Origin: Salinibacterium sp. PAMC 21357
Lineage (GTDB): Bacteria > Actinomycetota > Actinomycetes > Actinomycetales > Microbacteriaceae
Direction of reading: 5' to 3'
Length of the DNA stretch: 64,000 bases
Assembly: GCF_000247645.1 (NCBI RefSeq)
Contig: NZ_AHWA01000004.1
Location: 1,302,001-1,366,000 of the forward strand
Part shown: positions 42,480 to 50,877 of the stretch, piece by piece
Layout of the letters: each line of letters begins with the position of its first letter
How positions within the stretch are numbered: position 1 is the stretch's first letter
Translations under genes and position numbers: made by a program
Notes under the pieces: generated by a model
What the model was told of the DNA's origin: nothing
The model's input: the letters and a program-made list of their open reading frames with translations, nothing else
The model's database searches: none

Positions 42480-43555
42480 TAGCTTCCTGCCTTTGCAATG
42501 GCGTTGACCGCTTCAACGATTGTCGAAAGCTCGTCTTCCGTTAGGGATGGGTAGATCGGCAACGACAGCACCTGCTGCGCAGCGATTTCTGTCTGCGGAA
42601 GGTCGAGGTCTATACCAAACGAAGGAAGGCGGTGGATCGGAGTCGGGTAGTAGACGCCACTGCCCACGCCACGGGCGGCAAGTTCAGTAGCAAACGCATC
42701 GCGGTCCTGGTCAACTACACGCACCGTGTACTGGTGAAAAACGTGCTCGGCGTTTGGTGCAGTCGGCGGCGTAACGACTCCGCTGATGTTTTCCGTGAGG
42801 AAAGCAGCGTTTGCTTGGCGCTTCGCGGTCCAGCCGGCGAGTTTGGTCAACTGCACGCGCCCAATTGCTGCGTGGATGTCGGTCATCCGCGTGTTAAAGC
42901 CGATCACCTCGTTCTCATAGCGCTTTTCCATGCCCTGGTTGCGCAATACGCGGATTGAGCGAGCGACTTCCTCGGAAGGGGTGGTCACCATCCCGCCCTC
43001 ACCAGAGGTCATGTTTTTGGTGGGGTAGAAGGAGAAGGAGCCCGCGATGCCCCAAGCGCCGACGGGCACGCCATCAATCGCGGCCATATGGGCTTGTGCG
43101 GCATCTTCGACAAGGAGGAGGTTGTGCTTTTTGGCGATAGCGGCAATCACCGGCATATTCGCCGGGTGGCCGTAAAGGTGCACGGGCATGATTGCCTTCG
43201 TGCGCGGGGTGATGGCCGCTTCGATGGCTGCAGGATCTGTTGCGAAGTAGTCGAGTTCTATATCGACAAAGACGGGAGTCGCGCCCGTAAGCCCCACGGC
43301 GTTGGCGGTGGCGGCGAAGCTAAAGGACGGAACGATAACCTCGTCGCCCGGACCAACACCGATTGCGAGCAGCGACATGTGCAGCGCTGAAGTGCCTGAA
43401 TTCAGTGCGACTGAGTGGAAGTTGTTGACGATGGTCGAGAACTCAGACTCGAACGCTGCGACCTCGGGACCCTGCGCGAGCATTCCCGATCGCATGACCC
43501 GGTCAACTGCTGCGCGTTCTTCTTCGCCTACTTCTGGCTTTGCTGCGGAAATCAT
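42479..43555 (-). CDS. DegT/DnrJ/EryC1/StrS aminotransferase (WbpE-like)
   Basis: A 358-residue PLP enzyme that aminates a keto sugar nucleotide. Family blocks are N-S-G-T-S-A-L-H-M-S-L near 57-67, P-V-H-L-Y-G-H-P-A near 123-131, L-V-E-D-A-A-Q-A-H near 148-156 and the PLP lysine in F-S-F-Y-P-T-K-N-M-T near 175-184. With the 3-dehydrogenase it would produce a 3-amino-3-deoxy uronate whose amino group then needs an acyltransferase. It is first in a two-gene operon and divergent from the FG-GAP gene. Start at ATG 43555. Confidence 0.88.
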   Translation of the reverse strand: MISAAKPEVGEEERAAVDRVMRSGMLAQGPEVAAFESEFSTIVNNFHSVALNSGTSALHMSLLAIGVGPGDEVIVPSFSFAATANAVGLTGATPVFVDIELDYFATDPAAIEAAITPRTKAIMPVHLYGHPANMPVIAAIAKKHNLLLVEDAAQAHMAAIDGVPVGAWGIAGSFSFYPTKNMTSGEGGMVTTPSEEVARSIRVLRNQGMEKRYENEVIGFNTRMTDIHAAIGRVQLTKLAGWTAKRQANAAFLTENISGVVTPPTAPNAEHVFHQYTVRVVDQDRDAFATELAARGVGSGVYYPTPIHRLPSFGIDLDLPQTEIAAQQVLSLPIYPSLTEDELSTIVEAVNAIAKAGS

Positions 43556-43641
43556 GCTCCGTGTACCTCAATCAATTGGTCTGGCCCCACCTCGCAGTAG
43601 TGCGTTTCAGTTACTGGGCAGATGAAGTCTACCGACAAGTA

Positions 43642-43672
43642 GGGTTCTGTGAGTGGCTGTCGCACAGAGCCC
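43642..43672. repeat. Inverted repeat (hairpin) upstream of the FG-GAP gene
   Basis: GGGTTCTGTG at 43642-43651 and CACAGAGCCC at 43663-43672 form a 10-bp stem (one G-T pair) with an 11-nt loop, about 125 bp before the coding start. It could be a protein-binding site or a leader hairpin. A TAGAAT box at 43742-43747 is a possible -10 for the downstream gene. Confidence 0.4.
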
Positions 43673-43797
43673 ACTCAGGTAGGTCCGCAGGAAATTTGAA
43701 TGCTCATACGCTCAATCCCGAGCCAGCGCAACTCTGTCGCGTAGAATGCGACGGCACGGTTCTGTTCACAAGGCTCGTGCAGGGGGCGGGAGCGGAA

Positions 43798-46146
43798 TTG
43801 TCTAAAACATCGAAAGCCATCGCACGGATCTTTGCGGTCGCGGCGTCTGTCGCACTGATTGCAACTAGCGTCTCGGCGATACAAACCGTCACGCCCGCTG
43901 AGGCGCTAACGGGAAGTGATTTCAACGCAGGCAACATCATCAGTGACTCGTTGTTTTACGACGGTGGTGCGATGTCTGAGGCCGAGATCCAGTCATTCCT
44001 CAACTCCAAAATTGGCTCGTGCACGAACGGGCAGTGCCTTAACGTGCTCACTGCTGCCGTGGCTAGTCGCCCGGCAGTCTATTCGAACAGCACAGGAAAC
44101 CTCGTTTGTTCCGCATTCGAGGGCGGCACGCTTTCCGCTGCATCCATCATTTATCGCGCGCAAGTGGCGTGCAGCATCAGCGCGAAGGTCCTCCTGGTTA
44201 CCTTGCAAAAGGAGCAGAGTCTCGTCACGAGCCGCGCGCCGTCAGCCTCGACGCTTGCCCGCGCAATGGGAATGGCGTGCCCCGATACCGCTCCCTGTGC
44301 TGAGTATGCTCTAGGGTTTGGCAACCAACTCTACGAAGGTGCTAAACAGCTCCACTTCTACAAGGCTGGGCGCTTTGCCAAGCAACCGGGAGTGCAAGCC
44401 ATCGGGTATCACCCGAACACCGCGTGTGGAAGCGCGGTTATTAACGTGCAGAACTATGCGACCGCCGCACTCTATAACTACACGCCGTACCAGCCGAATG
44501 CTGCAGCTCTCGCGAATCTTGGTGCAGTTGGTGACAGTTGCTCGTCGTACGGTAATCGCAATTTTTGGGCTTATTACAACTCATGGTTTGGTCCCACGGA
44601 CGGGTCGCCCGCGTCATCACCGGACTTCGGCACGAACGTGGTCGTGCGCGACTCGCTAGGGGATCTCTGGATGTTCCCGGGCAACGGAAAGGGCGGCTGG
44701 GGCTCTACGACCAAAATCGGCAACGGTTGGGGCAGCTTTCTCCACATCCTCGGGGTCGGCGACTTCAATGGTGACTTGCACCGCGACATTATCGGTGTTG
44801 ATGCCAACGGCGTAATGCGCCTTTACCCCATGAACGGCAGCCTCGGATGGCTAACCGTTTCTGAGATTTCTTCTGGCTGGGAAACTAAGACAGCGATCTT
44901 CAGCGTGGGCGACTTTAGCGGCGACGGATTCCAAGACCTTATGTCACGAGATGCAGCTGGCGACTTGTGGCTTCATTCCGGGAATGGCCAAGGTGGGCTT
45001 CGCGCTCCCATAAAGATAGGGAACGGTTGGCAGGGGATGACGGCTCTCTTCGGAGCCGGCGACTTCAACGGCGATGGTAAGCAGGATGTCATCGGTCGCA
45101 GCGCTGCGGGAACGCTTACTTTGTATCCCGGCAACGGCAGTGGAGGTTGGGGATATCCCGTCGCCATTGGTTGGGGTTGGAACGGTATGAACTCGCTCTC
45201 GAACCCGGGGGATTTCAACGGCGATGGAACACAGGATGTACTCGGGCGTGTGGCATCGGGTGACATGTGGCTTTATCCCGGTAACGGGCGGGGCGGGTGG
45301 GGCACCCCAGTGCAGGTCGGTTCCTCGTGGTCAGGACTGACCGCAATAGTCGGACCCGGATCGCCGATAGGAAAGCCCTTCGTGGAGCAACCAGGTGCTG
45401 GCGACCTGAACGCGGATGGCGCTCGGGACGTGCTCGTCACGGATGCGGCCGGCAGCGTTTACCTGTATCCGGGTAATGGCAGCGGAGGTTGGCGCACTGC
45501 AAAGAAGATCGCTGATGGCTGGGCTGGACGCACGATTTCCTTCGGGGCGGCGGACTTCGACAGTAATGGAATCGCAAACGTGATCACCCGCGACACGTCT
45601 GGTGCGCTCTTGCTGCACGCTAGCGACGGCATTGGTGGCTTGGGAGCGCCGGCATCCCTCGGAACTGGATGGGATGCGATGAACGCAATCTTTGCCGCCG
45701 GCGATATCAACGGAGATCGAAAGTCCGACATCATCGCCCGAGACGAGAGCGGTATCCTCTGGCTCTACCCCGGTGACGGTGCTGGTGGTCTAGTCGAGCG
45801 CCAGCAAGTGGGCAACGGCTGGGGTTCGTTCACTGCGCTCTTCAGCGCGGGGGACTTTGACGGAGACGGAAAATCAGACCTCATCGCCCGTGGTGCCGGA
45901 GGGGAGCTCTGGCTCTACTCCGGAACAGGGAACGGAACGTGGACTGGCCCGCGCCAAATTGGCAACGGTTGGGGCGGTTTCACAGCGCTTTTCAGCCCGG
46001 GTGATTTCACTGGGGATGGAAACAATGACGTGCTTGCGCGCTCCGCCTCGGGCGGGTTGTGGTTGTACTCGGGCGACGGCCGCGGCGGCTGGCTCGGTGG
46101 GCAGCAGATCGGCTGGGGCTGGGGCGGTTTGAGCTGGATCGGTTGA
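43798..46146 (+). CDS. Secreted protein: lysozyme-like N-domain plus ten FG-GAP-type repeats
   Basis: A 782-residue exported protein. A signal peptide (MSKTSKAIARIFAVAASVALIATS..., cleavage near A-E-A-L) is followed by a ~220-residue domain common in actinobacterial surface proteins, with K-V-L-L-V-T-L-Q-K-E-Q-S-L resembling a lysozyme-fold catalytic helix (inference). From about residue 280 there are ten ~50-residue repeats with calcium-loop-like F-N-G-D-G-K-x-D-V and L-W-L-Y-P-G-N-G-x-G-G-W, consistent with beta-propellers as in integrin alpha chains. The TTG at 43798 is preceded by GGGGGCGGGAG. It ends the glycan locus and may bind or display the glycan. Confidence 0.82.
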   Translation: MSKTSKAIARIFAVAASVALIATSVSAIQTVTPAEALTGSDFNAGNIISDSLFYDGGAMSEAEIQSFLNSKIGSCTNGQCLNVLTAAVASRPAVYSNSTGNLVCSAFEGGTLSAASIIYRAQVACSISAKVLLVTLQKEQSLVTSRAPSASTLARAMGMACPDTAPCAEYALGFGNQLYEGAKQLHFYKAGRFAKQPGVQAIGYHPNTACGSAVINVQNYATAALYNYTPYQPNAAALANLGAVGDSCSSYGNRNFWAYYNSWFGPTDGSPASSPDFGTNVVVRDSLGDLWMFPGNGKGGWGSTTKIGNGWGSFLHILGVGDFNGDLHRDIIGVDANGVMRLYPMNGSLGWLTVSEISSGWETKTAIFSVGDFSGDGFQDLMSRDAAGDLWLHSGNGQGGLRAPIKIGNGWQGMTALFGAGDFNGDGKQDVIGRSAAGTLTLYPGNGSGGWGYPVAIGWGWNGMNSLSNPGDFNGDGTQDVLGRVASGDMWLYPGNGRGGWGTPVQVGSSWSGLTAIVGPGSPIGKPFVEQPGAGDLNADGARDVLVTDAAGSVYLYPGNGSGGWRTAKKIADGWAGRTISFGAADFDSNGIANVITRDTSGALLLHASDGIGGLGAPASLGTGWDAMNAIFAAGDINGDRKSDIIARDESGILWLYPGDGAGGLVERQQVGNGWGSFTALFSAGDFDGDGKSDLIARGAGGELWLYSGTGNGTWTGPRQIGNGWGGFTALFSPGDFTGDGNNDVLARSASGGLWLYSGDGRGGWLGGQQIGWGWGGLSWIG

Positions 46147-46164
46147 TCCCCTCCGCCAGATTGA

Positions 46165-46206
46165 AGGGCGGTCAGCCGCGCGCTCTCGCGTATTGCTGAC
46201 CGCCCT
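46165..46206 (+). terminator. Terminator-like hairpin after the FG-GAP gene
   Basis: A perfect 12-bp stem, AGGGCGGTCAGC at 46165-46176 with GCTGACCGCCCT at 46195-46206, encloses an 18-nt loop and is followed by ATTTC. It lies 19 bp after the stop codon and also ahead of the convergent aminotransferase end, so it may work in both directions. The T tract is short. Confidence 0.65.
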
Positions 46207-46250
46207 ATTTCGCCTCGCCGTGATGGGTTGCTGCTGATAACCCAGGTTGC

Positions 46251-47570
46251 CTAAAGCTCGCTAAGGGCTTCGTCGTAAATTGCCATAGCGCGTGCGACCT
46301 CGTCGGGCGTGACGACGGCGGGCGGCACGACGTGGATGCGGTTGTCGGCAATGAACGGCAGCAGGCCACGTTTCACGAGTGCGCCCTTGATCTTGCCCAT
46401 GGCGGCGGCGCTGAGTGGCTCACGGGTATCGCGGTCGGCGACCAGTTCCATCGCCCAGAACACTCCGCTTCCGCGGACTTCGCCGATGCAGTTGTGCTTC
46501 TCGGCGAGGGCGGCGAGGCCGGGGGCGATGTGGTCGCGGCCGATCATGGCGGCGTTCTCCACGATGCCTTCCTCTTCCATCGCGGTGATGGAGGCGACGA
46601 TGGATGCTGCCGCGAGCGGGTGTCCGGAATAGGTTAGCCCACCAGGAAAGACGCGTTCGTCGAAGGTTGCGGCAATCTCGTCGGAGATGATGACGCCACC
46701 GACGGGAATGTAGCCGGAGTTGACGCCCTTGGCGAAGGAGATGAGGTCGGGCTTGATGTCGAAGGCGTCGAACGCGAACCAGTTGCCGGTGCGACCGAAG
46801 CCGCACATGACCTCATCGAGGATGATGAGGATGCCGTACTTGTCGGCAATGGCCCGAACGCCGGCCATGTAGCCGGGCGGTGGCATGAGCACGCCGGCGG
46901 TACCGGGAATGGTTTCGAGCAGAATCGCGGCGATTGACTCGGCGCCTTCTGCCTGGATGGTGCGCTCAAGGTAGTGCAGGGCGCGCTCTGATTCTTGTTC
47001 GGGGGAGTCAGCCCAGAACTCGGAGCGGTACTCGTAGGGGCCGAAGACGTGTACGTGAGCGCGAGCGTATTCGTTGGGGATGCGGCGCCAGTCGCCGGTG
47101 GCGACTACGGCCGATCCGGTGTTGCCGTGGTACGAGCGGTAACGCGAGATGATCTTGTCGCGGCCGGTGTGAAGGCGAGCCATGCGCATGGCGTTTTCGT
47201 TGGCATCCGCTCCACCATTAGTGAAGAAGACCTTGTTCATGCCCTCGGGCGCGTGGTCGGTAATCTTGCGGGCTGCTTCGGCGCGGATGTTGATCGCGTG
47301 GGCGGGAGCGACAGTGGCCATGATGTCGGCCTGTGCCTTGATGCCGGCGATGACGGCCGGATGCTGGTGGCCGATGTTGATGTTGACGAGCTGGCTGGAG
47401 AAGTCGAGGTATTCGTTACCCTCGTTGTCCCAGACCATGCTGCCCAGGCCACCTTCGAGCACGAGAGGCTTCAGTGCGCCCTGTGCCGACCAGGAATGAA
47501 ACACGTGCGCGCGGTCGAGCGCGACGGTTTCTTCATTGCTGGGATTACTGGATGTGGGCGCAGAGGTCAT
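46251..47570 (-). CDS. Class III (omega-type) PLP aminotransferase
   Basis: A 439-residue class III aminotransferase. Clear segments are N-I-N-I-G-H-Q-H-P near 60-68, F-F-T-N-G-G-A-D-A-N-E-N-A near 109-121, Y-H-G-N-T-G-S near 143-149, L-I-I-L-D-E-V-M-C-G-F-G-R-T-G near 243-257 and the PLP lysine in S-F-A-K-G-V-N-S-G near 275. The style is that of taurine- or beta-alanine-pyruvate transaminases, so a role in omega-amino-acid or polyamine use is likely. The ATG at 47570 has AAGGTG before it. The divergent PucR gene is probably its regulator. Confidence 0.85.
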   Translation of the reverse strand: MTSAPTSSNPSNEETVALDRAHVFHSWSAQGALKPLVLEGGLGSMVWDNEGNEYLDFSSQLVNINIGHQHPAVIAGIKAQADIMATVAPAHAINIRAEAARKITDHAPEGMNKVFFTNGGADANENAMRMARLHTGRDKIISRYRSYHGNTGSAVVATGDWRRIPNEYARAHVHVFGPYEYRSEFWADSPEQESERALHYLERTIQAEGAESIAAILLETIPGTAGVLMPPPGYMAGVRAIADKYGILIILDEVMCGFGRTGNWFAFDAFDIKPDLISFAKGVNSGYIPVGGVIISDEIAATFDERVFPGGLTYSGHPLAAASIVASITAMEEEGIVENAAMIGRDHIAPGLAALAEKHNCIGEVRGSGVFWAMELVADRDTREPLSAAAMGKIKGALVKRGLLPFIADNRIHVVPPAVVTPDEVARAMAIYDEALSEL

Positions 47571-47642
47571 GAGGCACCTTTCGAGGGCGAGACTGGTAAT
47601 CCAACTATCGCGGTCGAGCGCTTCCCCGTGAATGACACTTTG

Positions 47643-47648
47643 TATAGT
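47643..47648 (+). promoter_or_regulatory. -10 box of the pucR-type gene
   Basis: TATAGT sits about 57 nt before the ATG at 47705, within the 134-bp region shared with the divergent aminotransferase. GGAAGAGAGG lies about 7 nt before the ATG as ribosome-binding site. A convincing -35 was not found. Confidence 0.4.
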
Positions 47649-47704
47649 CAACAGCACAGCGATCGACATAGAGTGAGAACCTCAATCGGAAGAGAGGCGC
47701 TCTG

Positions 47705-49243
47705 ATGCTTCCAACAATCTCCTGGCTGCTAGCCAGGAGTGAGCTGCGGCTCAGTCTCGTGACCAGCGCGCAGGAGCATCCGCTGCAGGCCGCTCTCGTA
47801 GCGACACCGATCACGTGGGTGCACAGTTCTGACCTCGATGACCCTTCCCCCTTTCTTAGTGCTGGCAACCTTCTCCTGACTGACGGCGCCCAATTCGGGT
47901 TCGAGGCGGATGCGGAACGTTACGACTACGACGCCTATGTCGGCCGGCTCGTTGCGGCCGAGGTTGTCGGAGTCGGCTTCGCGACGCACTTTCTCCATCA
48001 GGGCATGCCGCACGGGCTCTCCCAGGCCTGCGCTCGCGTCGGCCTCCCTCTTATTGATGTTCCCGACCGAGTGCCCTTTATCGCCGTTATCCGTGACGTC
48101 GCAGATCAGATCGCCGCTGAACGCAGCCGCCGCATGGAGTGGTCAATCGCAGCCCACAAGGCGATCTCGCGCGCAGCACTCAAACCGACCGGATTGCGAT
48201 CAACGCTGGTGGAGCTTGAGCGCCAACTGTCGTGCTGGGTGGGCCTGTTCGATGCAGCAGGGGTGCCTCTGATAGTGCCGTCGCAGCGACCGTCAGAAGA
48301 CCGGTTTGCCGCCCCGGTGCGGGATGAGGTGGTTCGAGCGTTGCGCAAGGGGCGCCGGTCATCCACGAATCTCACTCTCGATTCGGGTCAAGTGACCATT
48401 CAGACGTTTGGCCAAAACGGTCAACTGCGGGGAGCTTTGGCGTTAGGGCGCGGGTTTCCGCTCGATCGTGCCGAAAACGAGCTAGTCACGAGCGTTATTG
48501 CTCTGGCAACTCTCGCCCTGGAGCAGAATCGCGAACTAGACGCAACGCGCAGTCTGCTTCGTGCCACTCTTCTTGAGCTGATCCTTGCCGGCAAGGTGGC
48601 AGTCGCGCAGTCGACCGCAGACAGCGTGTGGGGGGCATTGCCGGCGGAACCTCTGATCGTGATCGCGATCGCTAAGCCCGTGCGCAGTCACTACGCTCTT
48701 GATGCCCTCGAGTCGCTGGCTGTCGATAGCGACGGTCGCGTCTTCTTTGCGGTGCGCGACGACAGCATCGTTGTGATCGGAGAACAAGGCAGTGAGCGGC
48801 AGCAGATTGCGACCCTCATTGCGGACCACGCCCTTTCGGCGGGAAGTGCTGCAGCCGTTAACTATGCCGACCTTGGGGCCGCGCTGGGGCAAGCGTCCCA
48901 CGCGCTGCGGTCCGGTGACGGACGCCCCGGTCTCGCCGACTTCACCACGATCGCGGAGACTGGGATGCTCGGGGTGCTGCATTCCGCTGGCGCTGAGACG
49001 GTGGCGCGCCATGTGCTCACTCCTCTTATGGCCTTTGATGCCGAGAACTCGACAGCCCTAGTGGAGACGTTGCGCTCCTGGCTGGCGCACGATTGCTCCT
49101 GGGGTTCTACGGCCGCGCAGCTAGGGGTGCATCGGCATACGGTGCGAGCGCGCTTAGACCACGCTGCCGGCATCCTGCAGCTCGATCTCGAATCCTTCGA
49201 AGGGCGACTGGAGGTGTGGGCAGCTCTGCGGATGCTCGAATAG
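47705..49243 (+). CDS. PucR-family transcriptional regulator
   Basis: A 512-residue regulator with the PucR layout: N-terminal purine-catabolism regulatory domain (about 5-120, with P-I-T-W-V-H-S-S-D-L-D-D-P near 37-49 and F-L-S-A-G-N-L-L-L-T near 52-61), a middle GGDEF-like region, and a C-terminal PucR helix-turn-helix (L-R-S-W-L-A-H-D-C-S-W-G-S-T-A-A-Q-L-G-V-H-R-H-T-V). Such proteins usually activate adjacent catabolic genes in response to a metabolite. Being divergent from the aminotransferase, it most likely controls that gene. Confidence 0.88.
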   Translation: MLPTISWLLARSELRLSLVTSAQEHPLQAALVATPITWVHSSDLDDPSPFLSAGNLLLTDGAQFGFEADAERYDYDAYVGRLVAAEVVGVGFATHFLHQGMPHGLSQACARVGLPLIDVPDRVPFIAVIRDVADQIAAERSRRMEWSIAAHKAISRAALKPTGLRSTLVELERQLSCWVGLFDAAGVPLIVPSQRPSEDRFAAPVRDEVVRALRKGRRSSTNLTLDSGQVTIQTFGQNGQLRGALALGRGFPLDRAENELVTSVIALATLALEQNRELDATRSLLRATLLELILAGKVAVAQSTADSVWGALPAEPLIVIAIAKPVRSHYALDALESLAVDSDGRVFFAVRDDSIVVIGEQGSERQQIATLIADHALSAGSAAAVNYADLGAALGQASHALRSGDGRPGLADFTTIAETGMLGVLHSAGAETVARHVLTPLMAFDAENSTALVETLRSWLAHDCSWGSTAAQLGVHRHTVRARLDHAAGILQLDLESFEGRLEVWAALRMLE

Positions 49244-49315
49244 ACGGTTTGGCGCGCCGCACCCCCATTTCGAGTGTTCCAGCCTGCCTTTCAGGTACGC
49301 AGTGCAGGCATCAGA

Positions 49316-49321
49316 TACACT
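49316..49321 (+). promoter_or_regulatory. Probable -10 box of tRNA-Ser(UGA)
   Basis: TACACT at 49316-49321 lies 19 nt before the mature tRNA 5' end. No clear -35 hexamer was found at the usual spacing. Confidence 0.35.
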
Positions 49322-49340
49322 CTGAACTTGCGCTATGCAG

Positions 49341-49425
49341 GGAGGGCTGTCCGAGCGGCCGATGGAGCCAGTCTTGAAAACTGGTGGGCAGAAATGTCTC
49401 GTGGGTTCGAATCCCACGCCCTCCG
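49341..49425 (+). tRNA. tRNA-Ser (anticodon UGA)
   Basis: The acceptor stem GGAGGGC (49341-49347) pairs with GCCCTCC (49418-49424), with G49425 as discriminator. The anticodon stem CCAGT/ACTGG (49368-49372/49380-49384) encloses a 7-nt loop with TGA at 49375-49377. A long variable arm and the T loop GGTTCGAATCC are present, as required for serine tRNA. CCA is not encoded. It decodes UCA and related codons and is charged by SerS. Confidence 0.95.
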
Positions 49426-49470
49426 CACTGCGCGCTATGTCTTGTCCTAGGTGGTTGAAAGGAGTTAGTA

Positions 49471-50757
49471 ATGAGTGAACTACGTCCGCGGTCAGAATTA
49501 CGTTCGCGCTCGGTTGCCCGCTCAGACTCAAAAGAGGCCCCCAAAGTACAAGGTTTGGCGCGACACGGACGGCTCAAGAAGCCGGGACCGTGGGGCTCGA
49601 TCGCCAAGATCGTAGCCGGCTCGCTTGCCGTGTTGTTGGTAAGCGGCACCGCAGTCGGTGCCGTCGCTTTCGACAGCATCTATGGGCAGCGAGACACCGT
49701 CACTCTCGTGGGCGAGACCGAAGGTCCTCCGCCGCAGATCGGCAGCTATGAGGGTGGATTCAATATCCTCATCGCCGGCAGTGACACCCGTGAGGATCAA
49801 GGCGGAATCGGCGGAACGACTAAAGACGCTTCAGGCGAGCTTAACGACGTAAACATGATCCTTCACGTTGCCGCTGACCGTCAGTCAGCAGTAGCCATTA
49901 GCTTCCCTCGTGACATGGTCATGGGCATCCCCGAATGCCCCAGCTCGAGCGGTGACTACAACAAGTACTACTCCACCGAAGCCCTCAACACGGCTCTCTC
50001 GTATGGTGGCCTTCCGTGCGTTGCTCTCACACTCTCGGAGTTCACCGGCCTCGACATCCAATTCGCCGGAATCATCACTTTCGACGGTGTCATCCAAATG
50101 ACCAACGCCATCGGCGGAGTCGACGTGTGTATCGATGGCCCTCTTATCGATCCCTATACCGGAATCAACCTCCCTGAGGAGGGAACCTACAATCTCGCGG
50201 GCTGGGAGGCACTTGCCTTTCTTCGATCGCGACACGGCGTTGGTGATGGCAGTGACTTGACGCGCATCAGCTCACAGCAGGTCTATCTCTCCTCGCTCGT
50301 ACGCACGCTCAAGAGTTCTGACACGCTCGGCGACTACAAGAAGGTCTACAACCTTGCAGATGCCGCAATCGCCAACATGCAGTTGTCAAGTGGTCTCGCT
50401 GATATCCCGACCATGGTGTCCATCGCTTTGGCGCTGAAGGACATCCCGCTCGAGGGCATCCAGTTCGTGCAGTACCCCGGTACGACCGGCGGCACCGGCG
50501 TCTACTCGGGCAAGGTTCAGCCCAACGAGTACCTCGGCGACAAGATGATGGCCCTCATCGCGGCAGACCAGCCATTCACCCTCGCGGATGCCACTGATGA
50601 GCGTGGCGCAACTCTCGACCCGAACGCACCCGTGGCTGCCCCGGTTCCCGACGCAACCGATGGCTCGACCGCAGCGCCGACCGAAGAAGCTGAAGTTCTC
50701 GACATCAGCGGCCAGAATGCAGCGACGTACAGCTGCTCGGTCACCAACTACTACTAA
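49471..50757 (+). CDS. LytR-CpsA-Psr (LCP) family cell-wall glycopolymer ligase
   Basis: A 428-residue type II membrane protein: cytoplasmic basic N-terminus (1-~42), one membrane helix (about 43-68), then the extracellular LCP domain (about 95-270). Typical motifs are N-I-L-I-A-G-S-D-T-R near 93-102, V-A-I-S-F-P-R-D-M near 143-151, and the arginine-rich A-L-A-F-L-R-S-R-H near 250-258. LCP enzymes attach teichoic-acid-like polymers, arabinogalactan or capsule to peptidoglycan from a polyprenyl-linked donor. It could attach the glycan of the 25-44 kb locus, but this is only inference. GAAAGGAG precedes the ATG. Confidence 0.9.
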   Translation: MSELRPRSELRSRSVARSDSKEAPKVQGLARHGRLKKPGPWGSIAKIVAGSLAVLLVSGTAVGAVAFDSIYGQRDTVTLVGETEGPPPQIGSYEGGFNILIAGSDTREDQGGIGGTTKDASGELNDVNMILHVAADRQSAVAISFPRDMVMGIPECPSSSGDYNKYYSTEALNTALSYGGLPCVALTLSEFTGLDIQFAGIITFDGVIQMTNAIGGVDVCIDGPLIDPYTGINLPEEGTYNLAGWEALAFLRSRHGVGDGSDLTRISSQQVYLSSLVRTLKSSDTLGDYKKVYNLADAAIANMQLSSGLADIPTMVSIALALKDIPLEGIQFVQYPGTTGGTGVYSGKVQPNEYLGDKMMALIAADQPFTLADATDERGATLDPNAPVAAPVPDATDGSTAAPTEEAEVLDISGQNAATYSCSVTNYY

Positions 50758-50877
50758 AGGCAATTTCTCAGCAGATCTCAGATCAGTTTGATAGAACTGC
50801 AGTAACGAGTGGACCTCGCTAGAGGAACACTAGGGCGCTGCCGTTCACGGCACTGAGTACGAGGACGAGATCTGCCG

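Noticed and set aside
44630-46140. Tandem DNA repeat in the FG-GAP gene
   Set aside because: The periodicity of about 150 bp is a protein repeat with diverged codons, not a DNA-level satellite or CRISPR-like array.
49341-49425. tRNA-Ser(UGA) as a phage or island attachment site
   Set aside because: I looked for a second copy of the tRNA 3' end and an integrase gene nearby and found neither; the other tRNA-Ser shares only the ordinary T-loop bases.
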